From positions 1 to 18,269 of the forward strand of contig CAWUIH010000030.1 in NCBI GenBank assembly GCA_963922495.1: a stretch of 18,269 bases of DNA, in the 5' to 3' direction. Numbering within the stretch: the first letter of the stretch is position 1; every line of letters starts with the position of its first letter. The stretch is from CAWUIH01 sp963922495 (lineage in GTDB: Bacteria; Pseudomonadota; Gammaproteobacteria; Coxiellales; Coxiellaceae). Below are positions 15,180-18,269 of the stretch, piece after piece. The position numbers were made by a program, and so were the translations under genes. The notes below the pieces were generated by a model. The model had not been told where the DNA came from, did no database searches, and saw only the letters and a program-made list of their open reading frames with translations.

Positions 15180-18080
15180 TTAAGGTTCGTATCTTTTATT
15201 CTCATTTTCGAGTGTTTGGTATAATACTTCTCTCACATCATTACGTTGAACTCTAAATAAACCACATACAGAGTGAATCGTTTTTGAGCAGCAGTTATTG
15301 TTCTGAGCAGGAACGGGATTGGATTCTCCTATTTCACACGTTGGCTCCGGATCATGGTCTGTTCGATCAGAACCATATTTAAACAGTGTAATAAGGTTAG
15401 GGAACGTTGCCGCGAGGAAAGGGGCAAACAACGCCGTAAACGTCAAATCGACGTGTTCCATTAACAGCATGAACCCCGCTAAATTAGCAGCATAAATCAA
15501 CATATTGCCACTCGTAATGCCCACTGCCGTCCAAGCGCGATTAATTGACGGATACTCTTTTTTAATCGCCCTCTTAATGCGGCTCAAAAATATCTGTCCA
15601 TACTCGCTCTGTTGTAGCCTATCCGCATCGAGTGCTGGCATGCTGTCACCTGGCCTGTATGTGGGGTTAAGAATTTGCGCAATCTTTTGCTTCTTGGTTG
15701 CACTGAATCGCAAAACGTGTGTGCGAGAGCTACTCGCGTTTCCTTGGTTGTAGTGCATCTGGCAAAAAATATCATTCCCGTCTGAGTAAACGAAGACCTT
15801 ATCTTCTCCTCGCTGCACCATAAATTCATGATTCACTGGGTGTCGTGTTATAATAACATTTGACCAGGTTAGGTTATGGTATTGGTGCGATGGTTGCTGT
15901 AAATCATATTTTCTATTTTTGTAATCAAGCCATGCAAATATGGAGCCCAGCACATGCTTGGCATTATCGGTCATGTGTTCATCAAAAATGTGAAAAAACT
16001 CATTTGTACCGGCATAGACTGAAACAAAGCGGCTGGCATTGCCCGTCAACAGGACACCGGCCACTAGCAGGTAAAGCCATGCCCATCCACGAGTTAAAAA
16101 TTCTTTCACCTGATGGCTGCTTGCATGAGATGCCCAGTGAAACGTATCGTAAGCCCCTTTTCGCATCGTATTACCATAAATAACCATCAGGCTAGCCAGG
16201 TTAATGGTAATGGTCATGAGACACAGAGATTTAGCACAATTGTTGGCAACCTCTTCATTCGCATGAAGCACATCCTCAAATCCTTTTTTATAGACTTCAT
16301 GTATCTCAGCCAATACCGAAATTAAACCGGCGGTCATGCCGAGAGTCGATACAAACCATGTGCCTCCTAACCATAGATACCCAAGAGCTTTAGGGATCGG
16401 CGAGTAGTCTTTTCGGAGCGTTTTTATAAAACGTTTATCCGCTTTGACGATGCTGCGATTGTAATTAGCCGAAATTTGGCTCCCTTCTATTAAAAACGTT
16501 ACGGCTGCAATGCCCATACCGATGACAATTGAAAATGCTTTATACGTATCCGTTGGATTTTTCTCTATTTTGTCAAAACCCAGACCGGCTACTGTGCCCT
16601 CAAATGCACTCAAGAACAGAGCCGAAGCAAAGATAAACACTTTATCTTGTATTAATAAATTCGGTGGGAATATAATTTTATTAAAAATATTCCAAAAACC
16701 ATTATTTGAAAAGGCATTCCTAGCCCATAAAATGGGGTGATGAAATTCTCTCATTTCACTCACGGAATGAAACGCCCAAGCGAGCACACTCATGGCAACT
16801 AACAAGTTTTGTGCTGCGCTATTTTCAATGGAATACTGGTGATCGTCCTGTACCGCTTCTTCCAGAAGATGCTTACTGAACGCTGCCCGACCCATGAGGT
16901 GAAGTAGCACAACTAAGTAGAGAGCGGCAGAGGTTATTCCATGATTAACGGTGCTGAATGCGGCAGACCAATAAGGGGTTTCTGGCTTTTTACGCAAAAA
17001 TCGCCATCCTAGCTGATTGATTTCGTAATAAACAGTGCCGCTGTACTCCAAAATCTTCTCGATACCATACGGCATATACATACGTGTCTTGTTGCCTTTA
17101 GCATCCAGAGAATAAAATCGCACCCTTAACCGATCATTTTGGGGGTTAGTGGTGTTTTCTTCAAGGTTGACCAGTAGTTCATCGCCATGACTCCTGAACA
17201 GCTCCTCCCAACCGGCATTTTGTTCCGTTTGAATCGTATCGATATCGGCTACTACTTCCTTTGAAAGATACGACTTTTCAGATACCGCAACGCCCATGCT
17301 ATTTATGAATTTTTGAATTTTGTCATGGTGTTGCGCTTTTTGGACTGCCTTGTGGTCCAGGAAATCCGTGAGGCCATTGTTTTCGCGCTTCATGATGGCA
17401 TTGGACAAGCCATTTAAGCGGTTTTTATTGTCCCCTTGCTTGATCTCTGGCGACAGCGCCTCGGCTCTTAGGACACGGAGTGTCTCATTGACATAATTAA
17501 TCTTCGTGGGAGGGTCGGCGTGTTTGTAATCCAACACAGGTAGTGTTATTTCACGATTAGGATCAAATTTATTCAATACCTCTTTTGTGATTTCTTCCGT
17601 AATCCCAACCAATCTGGCTGTGCCGGTTTCCGTAGTTTGTTGGGCAGCTTTTAATTCTTGAGCGTGCCTTGTTGACCTGTCTAGTTGTCTATCTGTATAA
17701 TTTTTTTCAAGTTCCAATTTAGAATAATTTGCTTGGGCCTTTTTTAAATCATCCTTAAGACGCCTTTCGGCTTCTTTTGCTTTTAGCGTTTCGCTCTCTT
17801 TTTTATCTAATTGCGCTTGGAAAAAAATTTCTTTATGTTGTTTATCAATTTTTAGCTGTTGATTTTCATGAGTCAAGGTTTGGTTTTGCTGATCCAGCCT
17901 CTGTATTTTTTTATCTCTTTGTTGAAGGCGTTGCCCTCTTAGATTAAAAGCCTGTCTGAGTAGTTCCATTTTAAAGTCAGCGGATAACGCAGGGGGCGCT
18001 TTTCTATGAGGTGATTGTTTGCTGTCCTCAACTGAAATTTTAACAGTGTCAGTCATTATTTGGTTAGTTTCGTCTCGCAT
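15180..18080 (-). CDS. Unknown 966-residue coiled-coil, multi-membrane-segment protein
   Basis: The start ATG at 18080 is preceded by a modest GAGAG Shine-Dalgarno. A second ATG at residue 9 has none, so the first start is preferred. Residues 1-37 are polar. Residues about 38-150 form a long charged coiled coil (repeated LQQRDKKIQRLDQQN-type heptads). Residues 150-370 are soluble. Membrane segments are visible near 376-397, 423-440, 479-501, 516-532, 566-592, 617-636 and 664-682. A soluble loop of about 165 residues (683-847) follows, then two more segments near 848-872 and 876-897. The cytosol-like C-terminus is Cys/Asn-rich (NNNCCSK) and ends with an acidic stretch, EVLYQTLENENKRYEP. No catalytic motif, transporter signature or signal peptide is recognised. 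Coiled coil plus membrane hairpins is a common plan of effectors of intracellular bacteria that sit in host membranes; that is an inference. It could equally be a bacterial envelope protein. GC content is visibly higher than in the giant gene. Confidence 0.85.
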   Translation of the reverse strand: MRDETNQIMTDTVKISVEDSKQSPHRKAPPALSADFKMELLRQAFNLRGQRLQQRDKKIQRLDQQNQTLTHENQQLKIDKQHKEIFFQAQLDKKESETLKAKEAERRLKDDLKKAQANYSKLELEKNYTDRQLDRSTRHAQELKAAQQTTETGTARLVGITEEITKEVLNKFDPNREITLPVLDYKHADPPTKINYVNETLRVLRAEALSPEIKQGDNKNRLNGLSNAIMKRENNGLTDFLDHKAVQKAQHHDKIQKFINSMGVAVSEKSYLSKEVVADIDTIQTEQNAGWEELFRSHGDELLVNLEENTTNPQNDRLRVRFYSLDAKGNKTRMYMPYGIEKILEYSGTVYYEINQLGWRFLRKKPETPYWSAAFSTVNHGITSAALYLVVLLHLMGRAAFSKHLLEEAVQDDHQYSIENSAAQNLLVAMSVLAWAFHSVSEMREFHHPILWARNAFSNNGFWNIFNKIIFPPNLLIQDKVFIFASALFLSAFEGTVAGLGFDKIEKNPTDTYKAFSIVIGMGIAAVTFLIEGSQISANYNRSIVKADKRFIKTLRKDYSPIPKALGYLWLGGTWFVSTLGMTAGLISVLAEIHEVYKKGFEDVLHANEEVANNCAKSLCLMTITINLASLMVIYGNTMRKGAYDTFHWASHASSHQVKEFLTRGWAWLYLLVAGVLLTGNASRFVSVYAGTNEFFHIFDEHMTDNAKHVLGSIFAWLDYKNRKYDLQQPSHQYHNLTWSNVIITRHPVNHEFMVQRGEDKVFVYSDGNDIFCQMHYNQGNASSSRTHVLRFSATKKQKIAQILNPTYRPGDSMPALDADRLQQSEYGQIFLSRIKRAIKKEYPSINRAWTAVGITSGNMLIYAANLAGFMLLMEHVDLTFTALFAPFLAATFPNLITLFKYGSDRTDHDPEPTCEIGESNPVPAQNNNCCSKTIHSVCGLFRVQRNDVREVLYQTLENENKRYEP

Positions 18081-18269
18081 TCTATTCTCTCGTATAATTT
18101 TCAGTTAAAAATCTTATCGCCATCTTTAAAGGTTGATTCAGGGTATAAATTGAAATTAGCGTTGACGTTGAGAAGGTGACTCCTGCTCCTGTTGAATAAA
18201 TACTCCGGGGCAAGCCCCATAAGCGCTAACCTAAAAGGATATATTTTCCATTTGAGGCCTTCTTTTCCT
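18081..18269. other. Upstream region of the 966-codon gene
   Basis: The region is non-coding as far as visible. It holds the leader of the 966-codon gene and a GGGGC-AA-GCCCC palindrome at 18207-18218. The adjoining 10 bases, CTTATGGGGC on the minus strand (18214-18223), also occur at 451-460 on the plus strand. No convincing promoter hexamers are seen, though TTATAC at about 18094-18099 (minus strand) might serve as a -10. Confidence 0.4.

Noticed and set aside
15050..15256. 68-codon plus-strand frame past the 966-codon gene
   Set aside because: It overlaps the coding end of the 966-codon gene in antisense and has no ribosome binding site.

Overview
The window looks like chromosomal accessory DNA from a host-associated bacterium. 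It has a low-to-moderate GC genome with clear Shine-Dalgarno sites, worn-down mobile elements, and very large proteins with eukaryote-like solenoid and coiled-coil regions. An intracellular gammaproteobacterium (Legionellales, such as the Rickettsiella, Diplorickettsia, Coxiella or Legionella neighbourhood) fits best. That is an inference from style; no housekeeping gene is present to fix the taxon.

Layout from left to right. The first 42 bases hold the start of a minus-strand gene that leaves the window. Next to it lies a short plus-strand open frame for a coiled coil (32-391), probably a gene fragment. Positions 477-12626 (minus) form one uninterrupted 4049-residue gene. Its product is a long helical-repeat solenoid (about 2200 residues), then a SecA-like ATPase motor with recognisable motifs, a TPR, a helical region, two hydrophobic segments, and a C-terminal tail. 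The tail has a dibasic RKKR site and a clearly different base composition. An AT-rich non-coding stretch of about 760 bases lies upstream of this gene.

Positions 13393-14500 are a mobile-element graveyard: the 3' end of an IS66-type transposase gene, interrupted by the 5' part of a group II intron ribozyme. That ribozyme is cut off by an IS200/IS605-type element with an apparently intact TnpA. Beyond it lies a 108-codon minus-strand gene with a strong ribosome binding site that ends beside the IS end. Positions 15180-18080 (minus) encode a 966-residue protein with an N-terminal coiled coil and eight or nine membrane segments, of no family I recognise.

Taken together, the two large genes look like host-interaction proteins rather than metabolic enzymes. 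The giant protein resembles in layout the SecA-motor and toxin-like giants reported from arthropod endosymbionts and from the eukaryotic association modules of Wolbachia phage WO. I recall that parallel rather than having searched it. Nothing in the sequence proves that the two large genes act together.
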